From Micromonospora rosaria (lineage in GTDB: Bacteria > Actinomycetota > Actinomycetes > Mycobacteriales > Micromonosporaceae), in NCBI RefSeq assembly GCF_001567585.1, contig NZ_LRQV01000001.1, forward strand, positions 1 to 64,000: a DNA stretch of 64,000 nt. Reading direction: 5' to 3'. Each line of letters starts with the position of its first letter. Position 1 is the first letter of the stretch. Made by a program: the position numbers and the translations under genes. Shown piece after piece: positions 27,429-34,722 of this stretch. Under the pieces are notes generated by a model that searched no databases, had not been told where the DNA came from, and saw only the letters and a program-made list of their open reading frames with translations.

Positions 27429-28293
27429 CCGGAGTCTCGACGACGTCCTGCGGGCGCTGGCCCGGCACGGCGCGGACGGGACGGTTCCCGCCCCGGTCGA
27501 CGTCCGGCGGCGGGGCGACGTCCGGCGGCGGCGTCGCCACCTCGCGTCGGTCGCCCTCGGTGCCGTCCTGGTCGGGGTGCTCGGCGGCGGCACCGCGGTG
27601 ATCCGCCTGTCCGGGGCCCCGGACCCCGTCCCGGTCGGTCCCGCCGGCCCGACACCGACAGCGACACCGACACCGGCGCCGGCCCCGACCGCCGGTCCAC
27701 CGACCCGGGGCCCGACCCCCGTCGCCCCCAGCCCGCCCACCGGCACGTCCGCCCCGGCCTCCGGCGGACCCGGTCCGGTCACGCGCACCACGAACGGCTC
27801 GACCTCCGGTACGCCCGGCACCGCGCCGAGCGTCGATCCGGTGCTGGCCGGGCAACGCCAGGTGACCATCGTGCGGGCCGCGGACCAGGCCGGCGGTCTG
27901 TCGCTGCTCGACGACGGCCGGCTCGGCGAGGTCGACGGCGACGAGGGGCGGCAACTGTTCGTCCTCGCGCCACAGGGCGCCGGCCGGCACCTGATCCGCG
28001 TCGCCGAGCCGGCCGCTGACCTGACCGACACCTGCTGGGAGGTCCGGGCCTCGGGCAGCCAGCCGCTGCGGGTGGTGGCCGCCGCCTGTGCCCCGGACGA
28101 GCCGGCGCAGCAGTTCTCGGTGGTCCGCGACGGGCAGCGCAACGGAGAGCCGACCTACGCGATCAGCAACCGCTTCGCCTACCTCCAGTTCTCGCCGACC
28201 CGGGGCCTGATCCTCGAGGAACTCGGCGACGCGCCGCTGACCACCCGGTTCCGGCTCGTCGACAACGAGGACGCGTCCCGGGGACCACGGTGA
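27418..28293 (+). CDS. Membrane-anchored putative anti-sigma factor with extracytoplasmic sensor domain
   Basis: 291 residues. A short cytoplasmic part (LDDVLRALARHGADG, about 7-21; Arg-rich to 41) is the candidate sigma-binding segment; one membrane helix spans about 42-62 (LASVALGAVLVGVLGGG). Then follows a Pro/Thr-rich spacer of about 75 residues (PTPTATPTPAPAPTAGPP...) suited to crossing the cell wall, and a C-terminal domain (about 145-285) homologous to the secreted protein at 26174-26776. There is no zinc-finger HxxxCxxC motif, so the anti-sigma role rests on position and topology. Confidence 0.72.
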   Translation: MRSDRSLDDVLRALARHGADGTVPAPVDVRRRGDVRRRRRHLASVALGAVLVGVLGGGTAVIRLSGAPDPVPVGPAGPTPTATPTPAPAPTAGPPTRGPTPVAPSPPTGTSAPASGGPGPVTRTTNGSTSGTPGTAPSVDPVLAGQRQVTIVRAADQAGGLSLLDDGRLGEVDGDEGRQLFVLAPQGAGRHLIRVAEPAADLTDTCWEVRASGSQPLRVVAAACAPDEPAQQFSVVRDGQRNGEPTYAISNRFAYLQFSPTRGLILEELGDAPLTTRFRLVDNEDASRGPR

Positions 28294-28323
28294 GTCACCC
28301 GGCCCCGGGACGCGGTCGGGCCG

Positions 28324-29193
28324 TCAGCTCGCGGGCCGCAGCACGGGCTCGGTGTCGGCCAGGAACTCCCGCAGGGTCCGCGCCGGCCGGCCGGTGACCC
28401 GCTCGACGGTGTCGGTCACCACCGCGAAGCTGCCCGCGTGCACGCGCTCGAAGGTCAGCGCGAAGAGTTCCCGTTCGAAGCCGGTGGTCCCGGCCACGGC
28501 CTCGTCGATGGTCAGCTCCTGGTGGGTCACGGGTCGTCCTGCCGCAGCGGAGAGCAGCTCTGCGGTGCGCGGCAACGAGAGGGCCTCCGGGCCGGAGAGT
28601 TCGTACACCTGACCGGCGTGCCCCTCCTGGAGCAGCGCCCGCTCGGCCACGGCCGCGATGTCCCGGGCGTCGATCCAGGCCAACCGGGCACCGGTAGCGG
28701 GAAACGGCAGCAGTCCGGCACCGGCGATCTGGTCGCGGTAGAAGCGCGCGTCGGTGAAGACCTGCATGAACCAGCTCGGCCGCAGGATCGTCCAGGGGTG
28801 CCCGCCGTCGGTCACCGCGCGCTCGGCCAGCGGTGCCCATCCGTCGGGACCCATGTAGTCCGCGTCCTGCTCGGACAACAGGACGATCCGGGTCCGCGTC
28901 GGGGTCTGGGTCAGCAGCGCGCCGATGAGCTCCGGCGCGTCCGCCCGGTCCGGTCGGACGACGTACACCGCGTCGACGCCGTCGGTGGCCGCCGCCCACC
29001 CGGACGGGTCGTCCCACGAGAACGCGGTCGGGCGCACCCCCTCCAGGCTGACCGTGGACGGGTCGCTGCTGCCGCCGAGCACCTCCACGCCCCGCGCCAC
29101 GAGCAGGTGCGCCAGCGGCAGCCCCGTCTTGCCGCGGACCCCGGTCACCAGAACGCGGGTCCTGCCGGCCCCGTCCGAGTTCGGACGTCCCAC
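28324..29193 (-). CDS. NmrA/SDR-like NAD(P)-binding protein
   Basis: 289 residues from the GTG at 29193 (AAGGGGTGG upstream); the frame is open to 29238 but that part holds an operator. The atypical short-chain reductase signature reads VLVTGVRGKTGLPLAHLLVARGVEVLGG, with substrate-side features YVVRPDRADAPELIGALL, PWTILRPSWFMQ and ARLAWIDARDIAAVA. There is no YxxxK pair, which fits NmrA-type proteins that act as redox sensors or quinone/isoflavone reductases. It is divergent from a MarR regulator and shares operators with it, the common detoxification pairing. Confidence 0.85.
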   Translation of the reverse strand: MGRPNSDGAGRTRVLVTGVRGKTGLPLAHLLVARGVEVLGGSSDPSTVSLEGVRPTAFSWDDPSGWAAATDGVDAVYVVRPDRADAPELIGALLTQTPTRTRIVLLSEQDADYMGPDGWAPLAERAVTDGGHPWTILRPSWFMQVFTDARFYRDQIAGAGLLPFPATGARLAWIDARDIAAVAERALLQEGHAGQVYELSGPEALSLPRTAELLSAAAGRPVTHQELTIDEAVAGTTGFERELFALTFERVHAGSFAVVTDTVERVTGRPARTLREFLADTEPVLRPAS

Positions 29194-29211
29194 CGTGAAC
29201 CACCCCTTTGG

Positions 29212-29265
29212 TTGAGTGACTAAAGTTTCATCACCCACCTAAACACCGATGCTTGAGTGAGTCAA
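29212..29265. promoter_or_regulatory. Two MarR-type operators between the NmrA-like and MarR genes
   Basis: TTGAGTGACTAA (29212-29223) and TTGAGTGAGTCAA (29253-29265) lie 41 bp apart, close to four helical turns. The second is a TTGA-N5-TCAA dyad. Each sits next to one divergent start. Confidence 0.65.
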
Positions 29266-29292
29266 CCATTCCCCAGCAACTAACCTCCAGCT

Positions 29293-29712
29293 ATGACCGA
29301 GGTGGCAGACACCCTTGAACAACAGGTGTGGGACTTCGTGTTCGCCTACGACGCCGCGTACGGGCGGGCGGCGCAGACGGTGGGGCTGAGCGCCGCGCAG
29401 GCCTGCCTGCTGGAGCACCTGACCGGGGGCAGCCGCTCCATGGGTGAGCTCGCCGCCGACCTGCTGTGCGACGCCTCGAACGTCACCCAGCTCGCCGCCC
29501 GACTGGAGGCCCGCGGCCTGGTGTCCCGCGCGCCCGACCCGACCGACCGGCGGATCAGGCAGGTGTCGATCACCCCGGCGGGGCGTGACGTGCAACGCGC
29601 GATGCGGCGGTCCTTCGACTTCCCGGCCGAGCGGCTGGGACGCCTGACCGCACCGGAGCAGCGCCAGTTGTCCGAGCTGCTGGCGAGGGTGCTGGCCACC
29701 GGTACGTCCTAG
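29293..29712 (+). CDS. MarR-family transcriptional regulator
   Basis: 139 residues. The winged HTH reads LSAAQACLLEHLTGGSRSMGELAADLLCDASNVTQLAARLEARGLVSRAPDPTDRRIRQVSITPAGRD (about 36-102), including the family wing motif DPTDRR. Flanking helices give the dimer interface. Two operator-like repeats lie between it and the divergent NmrA-like gene, so it is likely autorepressing and induced by a small aromatic or oxidant. Confidence 0.92.
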   Translation: MTEVADTLEQQVWDFVFAYDAAYGRAAQTVGLSAAQACLLEHLTGGSRSMGELAADLLCDASNVTQLAARLEARGLVSRAPDPTDRRIRQVSITPAGRDVQRAMRRSFDFPAERLGRLTAPEQRQLSELLARVLATGTS

Positions 29713-29775
29713 CGGCACCGGGCCGGCGCCGGCGTGGCGGAACCCGTGTCCCGCCACGCCGGTCGGTGCGCCGGT

Positions 29776-30456
29776 TCAGCCCCAGGTGCCGGCGTAGACG
29801 AGCCGCCAGTGCTGGTTGGTCCCGCCCCAGCAGGTGCCCTGCACCACGTACGCGCCGTGCGCGATGCTGGCGTTCGCGACGTCCAGGCACCGGTCGCTGT
29901 GCCGGGCCCGGATCTCGTAGAAGCCGTTGCCCAGGTTGACGAACCGCCAGTGCTGGTTCGTGCCGCCCCAGCAGTCGCCCTGCACCACCGACGCGCCGTG
30001 CGCGTTGCTGGCGTGCGCCACGTCCAGGCACTTGCCGCTGTGCTGCGGGCGGATCTCGTAGTAGCCGTTGCCGACGGCGATCCACCGCCAGCGCTGGTTG
30101 GCCCCGCCCCAGCAGTTGCCCTGCACGACCTGCGTGTTGTGGGCGATGCTGGCGTTCGCGACGTCCAGACACCGGTCGCTGTGTCGGGGCCGGATCTCGT
30201 AGTAGTCCACCGCCTGGATGCTGGGCCCTGCCGCGTCCCGCGCCGATGCCACCGCGGACCCGCCCTGCGCCCCGCCGGCCCCGGCCCGGGTCGAGCCGGG
30301 ATCGGCCTGCGCCGCGCCGGCCCCGGTCGTCAGCAGGCCACCGGCCAGGATCGCGGCGAGCCAGGTCCGCAGCGCAAGCCGGCCGACCACCCGTCGATCC
30401 ACGCGGGGCTTCCGGGACAGTTGTTCGGACCGCGGACATCCGCTGGTTTCCACCAC
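29776..30456 (-). CDS. Secreted ricin-type beta-trefoil lectin protein
   Basis: 226 residues from the GTG at 30456 (GAGGAG upstream). A twin-Arg-lacking signal region (VGRLALRTWLAAILAGGLLTTGAGAAQA) ends near residue 51. After a Gly/Ala linker, three tandem repeats each read YYEIRxRHSDRCLDVANAS...VVQGxCWGGxNQxWR, the alpha, beta and gamma lobes with QxW motifs; each has a conserved Cys pair. Such domains bind galactose-type sugars. No catalytic domain is attached, which is unusual because actinomycete ricin domains are often fused to hydrolases; it may be a free lectin or inhibitor. Confidence 0.9.
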   Translation of the reverse strand: MVETSGCPRSEQLSRKPRVDRRVVGRLALRTWLAAILAGGLLTTGAGAAQADPGSTRAGAGGAQGGSAVASARDAAGPSIQAVDYYEIRPRHSDRCLDVANASIAHNTQVVQGNCWGGANQRWRWIAVGNGYYEIRPQHSGKCLDVAHASNAHGASVVQGDCWGGTNQHWRFVNLGNGFYEIRARHSDRCLDVANASIAHGAYVVQGTCWGGTNQHWRLVYAGTWG

Positions 30457-30718
30457 GACCGCTCCTCACCTCGTCGGATACCCCGGCTCCTCGGAGCCGG
30501 TGGGGTCCACCCTGGTGGGTGTACGTGCTGTCCGACGGATTCCCGGACACCCCGCCCCCCGGCGAGGGTCCGGCGCTCGGCTTCGGTTTTCCGCTGCCCG
30601 GCGCGACCGGGGAGGCCGAGGGCGGTCGGCGACCACCGGGCTGGTCGGGGCGCTCCGGACGGTGGTCGCTGACCAACCGGCCTGATCCGGTGAGGGCACG
30701 AGGGGGAAATTAAGAAAA
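30457..30718. other. Non-coding region between lectin and DUF2089 genes
   Basis: The only structure seen is a hairpin CCGGCTCC-TC-GGAGCCGG at 30483-30500, close to the lectin start, and a small CCACC-CT-GGTGG at 30507-30518. No gene is supported. Confidence 0.5.
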
Positions 30719-30762
30719 TCAAGATCCATATCTTGAAAGTTAATACGTGATGGGTCTACTCT
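30719..30762 (+). promoter_or_regulatory. Promoter with palindromic operator for the DUF2089 operon
   Basis: The dyad TCAAGAT-CCAT-ATCTTGA (30719-30736) overlaps -35 TTGAAA (30733-30738); 18 bp later is TACTCT (30757-30762). The predicted start, about 30769, is next to the ATG at 30770, so the mRNA is leaderless or nearly so. Probably autoregulated by the DUF2089 protein. Confidence 0.6.
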
Positions 30763-30769
30763 TTCGGCT

Positions 30770-31147
30770 ATGACAGAGCAGGCCATGGACTGGCAGGAAC
30801 TGACGAACCTGAGCCGGGGTCAGCCGTTCGTCGTCGAGCGGGTGCGCCTGGCCGGCAGCGGCGTCGCGATCGAGGGCCGGTTCGAGCTGCCGCAACTGGC
30901 CCAGCTCACCGTCGAGGACCAGGTCTTCGTCACGGCGTTCGTGCGGTGCCACGGCTCCATCAAGGAGATGGAGCGGATCTTCGGGGTGAGCTACCCGACG
31001 ATCAAGGCGCGGCTGAACCGGATCACGCAGAAGCTCGCCTTCGTCGACACCGATCCGGCGCCACCCCAGGCCGACACCATCGACCGGTTGCGCCGCGGCG
31101 AGATCACCGCCCAGCAGGCGCTGTCCGAGCTCCAGGGGCAGGCGTGA
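30770..31147 (+). CDS. DUF2089-type HTH protein
   Basis: 125 residues. The central part LTVEDQVFVTAFVRCHGSIKEMERIFGVSYPTIKARLNRI (about 44-83) is a sigma-region-4-like helix-turn-helix typical of DUF2089. The C-terminus IDRLRRGEITAQQALSELQ has the same pattern as the N-terminus of the third gene of the operon. The N-terminal zinc ribbon found in some DUF2089 proteins is absent. It stands first in a three-gene operon with a palindromic operator and a predicted leaderless start. Function unknown beyond likely DNA binding. Confidence 0.8.
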   Translation: MTEQAMDWQELTNLSRGQPFVVERVRLAGSGVAIEGRFELPQLAQLTVEDQVFVTAFVRCHGSIKEMERIFGVSYPTIKARLNRITQKLAFVDTDPAPPQADTIDRLRRGEITAQQALSELQGQA

Positions 31148-31404
31148 TGCCGCAGGTGGTGGCCGTGCGGTGCACCCGGGCGCACGGCCGGCCCCTGCGG
31201 ATCTGGGTCCCGGTGCTCCCCGTGGTGCTCGTGCTGTCACCGGTGCTGCTCCTGGCCGTCCTGGCGGCGGCCGTGGCCTGCCTCGTGTACCGCATCAGCG
31301 TGGTGCGGGCACTCGGGGCCGGGTGGGGCGTCGTGTCCGCGCTGCCCGGCACCCGCATCGACCTCGAGCACGGCCGCACGGCGGTGCTCGTGACCATCCG
31401 ATAG
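31147..31404 (+). CDS. Small single-pass membrane protein
   Basis: 85 residues; the ATG overlaps the DUF2089 stop by one base. A soluble N-terminus (MPQVVAVRCTRAHGRPLRIW) is followed by a long hydrophobic run (VPVLPVVLVLSPVLLLAVLA then AAVACLVYRI) that could be one long or two short helices, and a charged end (TRIDLEHGRTAVLVTIR). No recognised domain. Its place between a DUF2089 regulator and a SHOCT-like protein suggests that the three work together at the membrane. Confidence 0.65.
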   Translation: MPQVVAVRCTRAHGRPLRIWVPVLPVVLVLSPVLLLAVLAAAVACLVYRISVVRALGAGWGVVSALPGTRIDLEHGRTAVLVTIR

Positions 31405-31415
31405 GAGAGAACCCC

Positions 31416-31841
31416 ATGAAGGAACAGCGCAAGGACATCCTCGACATGCTGGCCGAGGGCAAGATCACCGCAGCGGAGGCCGAGCAGCTCATCGCCGCGC
31501 TCGAACGGGACCAGCCGCCGACGGCGGCCAGTCGCGACGCCCGACCGAAGGGCAAGGCCAAGTACCTGCGGGTGATGGTCGACGCCGTCGACGAGGACGG
31601 CGAGCCGGGCCGGGTCAACGTGCGGGTGCCGTTGCAGTTGCTGCGGGCCGGCGTACGGCTGACGGCCCTGATCCCGCCGCAGGCCCTCGGCACGGCCAAC
31701 GCCGAGCTGACCAAGTCGGGCGTGCCGATCGACCTCACCCAGCTCAAGCCCGACCAGCTTGAGGCGCTCGTGGACCACCTCGACGAGATGACCGTGGAGG
31801 TGGACCAGCCCGATGCCAAGGTGCGGGTCTTCTGCGAGTAG
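31416..31841 (+). CDS. SHOCT-like domain protein (YvlB-type N-terminus)
   Basis: 141 residues with AGGAGAG 7 nt before the ATG. Residues 7-30 (ILDMLAEGKITAAEAEQLIAAL) form the SHOCT-like helical hairpin seen in DUF2089-associated and YvlB-like proteins. The rest (KYLRVMVDAVDEDGEPGRVNVRVPLQLLRAGV, about 45-75, and a helical tail to FCE) is a conserved domain of unknown function. It is third in the operon and probably an interaction partner of the other two products. Confidence 0.75.
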   Translation: MKEQRKDILDMLAEGKITAAEAEQLIAALERDQPPTAASRDARPKGKAKYLRVMVDAVDEDGEPGRVNVRVPLQLLRAGVRLTALIPPQALGTANAELTKSGVPIDLTQLKPDQLEALVDHLDEMTVEVDQPDAKVRVFCE

Positions 31842-31867
31842 GCGCCGTCCAGACGGGCGGGCCCTCA

Positions 31868-31889
31868 GGAGGGTGCTGCAACACCCTCC
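31868..31889 (+). terminator. Hairpin terminator of the DUF2089 operon
   Basis: GGAGGGTG-CTGCAA-CACCCTCC, 26 bp after the stop codon; an 8-bp stem with a 6-nt loop and no T-tract. Confidence 0.65.
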
Positions 31890-32036
31890 CGAGGCCGCAC
31901 GCGCTCCAGCGCAACGGAGCACGGTGGAACTGCCAACCTGAAGTCTAGCCCGCCAGCAGGGGCGCCGCTGACGTCGGTTAATCGCGAAGGCACTCGGTGG
32001 CTGGCGAGACACCCTGCTGCCCGGCACCGTGGCCGA
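31890..32036. other. Non-coding part of the convergent gap
   Basis: Part of a 365-bp gap (31842-32206) between convergent operons. Apart from the hairpins on each side nothing coding or RNA-like was recognised. Confidence 0.5.
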
Positions 32037-32071
32037 CATGCGGCGGTACCCGAGCTGGGTGCCGCCGCATG
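32037..32071. terminator. Large hairpin at the end of the type VII minus-strand operon
   Basis: Arms CATGCGGCGGTACCC and GGGTGCCGCCGCATG (one G-T pair in 15) with a 5-nt loop. It lies 136 bp past the stop at 32207 and between convergent operons, so it may work in both directions. Confidence 0.6.
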
Positions 32072-32206
32072 GGCCCTCCGCGGGTGCCCGATCCGGATGG
32101 CGGTGATTCGACTCCGGTCGCTGCCCATCCCGATCGGTGTGGCTATCGTTCGCATCCGTGGCCCGCGCGGCGACCATCGACCGAACAATCCGGATCGAGC
32201 GGCAGG

Positions 32207-33118
32207 CTAACCGGCCAGGGCCAGGGCCGTGGCGGCGATCCGGACCACCGTCGGCGTGGTGCGGTGGGCCAGCAGGCCCGTTCGCACCGGTGCTCCCGTG
32301 GCGAGGCTGCGGTCGTAGGGAAGAAGGTGCGGTCGTCCGCTGCTGGCGTCGAGGGCGCGTACGGCGCTGGCACCACCACCGTCGCGCAGTGCGTCCGCGA
32401 CCCGTGCCGGATCGAGCCGGCTGCCCGGCGACACCTCCATGAGCACTGGCACGGTGCGGGCATGTAGCTCCGGATCCGTCTCCCTGAACCAGATGCCCGC
32501 CGTGCGGACCCCATCCACCGTGGCCGGTATGGCGAGCACCACGGTGTGCACGGTCCCGAGGTGCCCCGGCTGCGTCAGCGCGTCGTGGCCGCCGTCGATC
32601 ACCGCGCACCCGAAGAACCGCATCAGCGCGCGGGCCGCCTCGCCGTATGTGTCCAGACCCATGTGGCCCGGGCGTGGCAGCAGGTGGACCCGGTGGTCCT
32701 CGTGGGACATCCTCTCCGCGACGTCGGACGGTGGCAGCTGCGACATCGCCGCCACCTGATCGGCCGTCCACACCCCGGCTGCGGCCGGCCCGCTTTCGGA
32801 GAACCGAAACTCCAGCGAGCCATGGCCCAGTGTGGTTTCCAGCGCGAGCGCGCCGTCGCCCCGGTACGTCGCGAACACCGTCGCGAGCAGCCCGGTCAGC
32901 GTCGTCGCCCCGGCACCCCCGCGGACGGCGGCGACGAGGATGCGGCGGCAGGTGGTGAGCGGCCGTTGGACACGACGCAGGTCGTCCAGCAGAGCGTGCA
33001 CCTCGGCGGCCGTCGTCGGAGCACCCACAAGGCCCGACACCAGCCGGGCGAGCCGGCGTCCGGGATTGTCTCCCGGCCGTACCCGCAGCCGCAGGCCCGC
33101 CAGCACCGGATCCCGCAC
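32207..33118 (-). CDS. MinD/ParA-like protein with degenerate P-loop, type VII secretion-associated
   Basis: 303 residues from the GTG at 33118 (GAGGGGG 5 nt before). After about 65 residues comes ILVAAVRGGAGATTLTGLLATVF, where the deviant Walker A (KGGxGKTT) reads RGGAGATT: both lysines are gone. Later strands fit the fold (FFGCAVIDGGHDALT; VHTVVLAIPATVDGVRTAG), so the structure is probably kept but ATP hydrolysis is doubtful. It follows EccD by 13 bp. MinD-like proteins often accompany actinobacterial ESX loci; this one may be a scaffold. Confidence 0.7.
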   Translation of the reverse strand: MRDPVLAGLRLRVRPGDNPGRRLARLVSGLVGAPTTAAEVHALLDDLRRVQRPLTTCRRILVAAVRGGAGATTLTGLLATVFATYRGDGALALETTLGHGSLEFRFSESGPAAAGVWTADQVAAMSQLPPSDVAERMSHEDHRVHLLPRPGHMGLDTYGEAARALMRFFGCAVIDGGHDALTQPGHLGTVHTVVLAIPATVDGVRTAGIWFRETDPELHARTVPVLMEVSPGSRLDPARVADALRDGGGASAVRALDASSGRPHLLPYDRSLATGAPVRTGLLAHRTTPTVVRIAATALALAG

Positions 33119-33131
33119 GAACACCCCCTCG

Positions 33132-34457
33132 TCAGAAGATGTGCACCAACCGGTCGTAGGTGCCGAAGACGCCGACGGCCACCGGCACGGTCGCCAGCAC
33201 CGCCGCCGCTTCGATCCGGTCGACGCCCCGACGGATCCGGACACGGACATGATCGGTCGGCTCCCCTGCGAGGAAGAGCATGCACGCCGTGGCCGCAGCG
33301 GCGACGGTGACGAGCGCCGCGCCCGACGCGCCGCCTGAGAACCTCAGCCACGCCAGGAGGAGCGCGGCGAGCGTGACGGCCGCCGCTGCGAACAGCGCGA
33401 GCATCTCGCCGGCCAGCGGGTACATCCGGGCCCGGCTCAACGCGATGGCAGTGAGCAGGCACGCGAGGCCCAGTGTCCACCGGCCGCCGTGACCGGCCAG
33501 CAACCAGCCACTGGTCGCGAGCGACATGGCCAGCGCGGCGACGGCCAGCGCGAGACCACGGTGGGCGGCGGCGATCGCCGAGTCGACGTCGGGCCGGGTC
33601 ACCTCCCGACCCGCCGCGCGAGCGTCGTCCAGTCGAGGCAGACCGGCCATCAGGAGGGCGAGCCGAGGCAGGAAGCCGAGCAGGACGACCGCGACGACGG
33701 CCATGAGGGCGGCCAGCCGCTCGGCGGGCAGGCCGGCCACCTCACCCACCCACCAGAGGCCCACCAGGGCCAGGCCGAGCGCGCCGCCGATCCGGCCCCC
33801 TGCGCCCAGTGGCGTGGCGACACCGAGTAACGCGACCAGGGTGCCCGCCTCGGCGGCCAGGAGCAGCAGCCGTTGCATCGTGGTGAAGCCGGCGATCGAC
33901 GCCCCGGCCCAACCGGCGTCGAGGGCGAGCGCACCACCGACGAGGATCAGCGCCGTGCCGGCCGGCTCGCGGACCCGCGCCAGTGCCGCGCCGAGCAGGC
34001 TCGCGATGGTGGCGGCGGCGGTCAGGAGCACGACCCCGGGGCGACCCGGACGGATCTCGTACGCCAGCGCGCCCGCGAGGACGGAGAGTGTGACGACCGC
34101 GAGCGTCACCGTCCATCGCCGGGACACCGGACTCCATCGCCAGGTCAGCCGCTCGGAGGCGTCGATGATCTGCTCTGCGACGTCGTGCACGACGGGCGCG
34201 GGTGGGCTGTCCGCCGCAGCCACCAGCCGCAGGACCGCACCGTCCGGCACCCCTGCGGTGGCGAGTGTGGCGGTGGCCGGCAGCGCGTGCCCGGTACTGG
34301 TGACAAGCAGCCGGGGATGGGGCGCCACCGCCGGCGGCTCGCCGAGCAGTTCGAGGACGTCGGGCAGCAGGACCCCGACGAGTTCGTCGGACGGCAGGAC
34401 GACGTCCGCCCGGCGGTGGTCACCCACCACCGTCACCCGGCTGTACTCCGCCACCAC
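33132..34457 (-). CDS. eccD: Type VII secretion membrane protein EccD
   Basis: 441 residues from the GTG at 34457. An N-terminal ubiquitin-like (YukD-type) domain covers about 1-80 (YSRVTVVGDHRRADVVLPSD, LLPDVLELLG, DGAVLRLVA), followed by a linker with SERLTWRWSPVSRR and then about eleven hydrophobic helices to the C-terminus. This domain order is specific to EccD, which forms the large membrane vestibule of the ESX translocon. It is on the minus-strand arm, back to back with the EccC arm. Confidence 0.9.
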   Translation of the reverse strand: MVAEYSRVTVVGDHRRADVVLPSDELVGVLLPDVLELLGEPPAVAPHPRLLVTSTGHALPATATLATAGVPDGAVLRLVAAADSPPAPVVHDVAEQIIDASERLTWRWSPVSRRWTVTLAVVTLSVLAGALAYEIRPGRPGVVLLTAAATIASLLGAALARVREPAGTALILVGGALALDAGWAGASIAGFTTMQRLLLLAAEAGTLVALLGVATPLGAGGRIGGALGLALVGLWWVGEVAGLPAERLAALMAVVAVVLLGFLPRLALLMAGLPRLDDARAAGREVTRPDVDSAIAAAHRGLALAVAALAMSLATSGWLLAGHGGRWTLGLACLLTAIALSRARMYPLAGEMLALFAAAAVTLAALLLAWLRFSGGASGAALVTVAAAATACMLFLAGEPTDHVRVRIRRGVDRIEAAAVLATVPVAVGVFGTYDRLVHIF

Positions 34458-34464
34458 AGTCGCC

Positions 34465-34722
34465 CTACCGGACCGGCGCGGTCGTCGTGACCGGCGCCGG
34501 TCGACTTGTCGCCTCCTGCGCGGCAAGGTGGTGCCGGATGAACGAATATCCGACACAACCGGCTGCGAGCACGGCCGAGATGGTCACGCTGGCCACGAAC
34601 CTTCCGACATTCTCCGGGTACGACCGGCGGCTTGCCTGGGTGCCGAAGAGGAACGCGTCCCGGAGCCGCCTGCGGCGCACCGACACCGATTCGAGCAGTT
34701 GGACGTCGTAGTCACGGGCCAT
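34465..34722 (-). CDS. Small single-pass membrane protein of the type VII locus
   Basis: 85 residues from the ATG at 34722 (AGGGTGG upstream; a GTG 9 nt earlier is possible). The basic N-terminus MARDYDVQLLESVSVRRRRLRDAF leads to one membrane helix (VASVTISAVLAAGCVGYSFI, about 45-64) and a short outside tail. No known Ecc component is recognisable, although a reduced replacement of EccE or EccB cannot be excluded by size alone. It overlaps the DUF6177-like gene by 11 bp. Confidence 0.65.
   Translation of the reverse strand: MARDYDVQLLESVSVRRRRLRDAFLFGTQASRRSYPENVGRFVASVTISAVLAAGCVGYSFIRHHLAAQEATSRPAPVTTTAPVR

Noticed and set aside
29776..30456. Three tandem units in the lectin gene considered as a DNA repeat element
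   Set aside because: The periodicity is protein-level (three QxW trefoil lobes), as expected for the ricin fold.
30733..30762. The DUF2089 promoter dyad considered as a terminator for an upstream gene
   Set aside because: No plus-strand gene ends upstream, the 4-nt loop dyad is AT-rich and overlaps a -35 box, so an operator fits better.
31997..32467. Plus-strand frame across the convergent gap at 32 kb
   Set aside because: It crosses the 32037-32071 hairpin and runs antisense into the MinD-like gene, with Cys/Pro/Arg-rich composition unlike any protein family.
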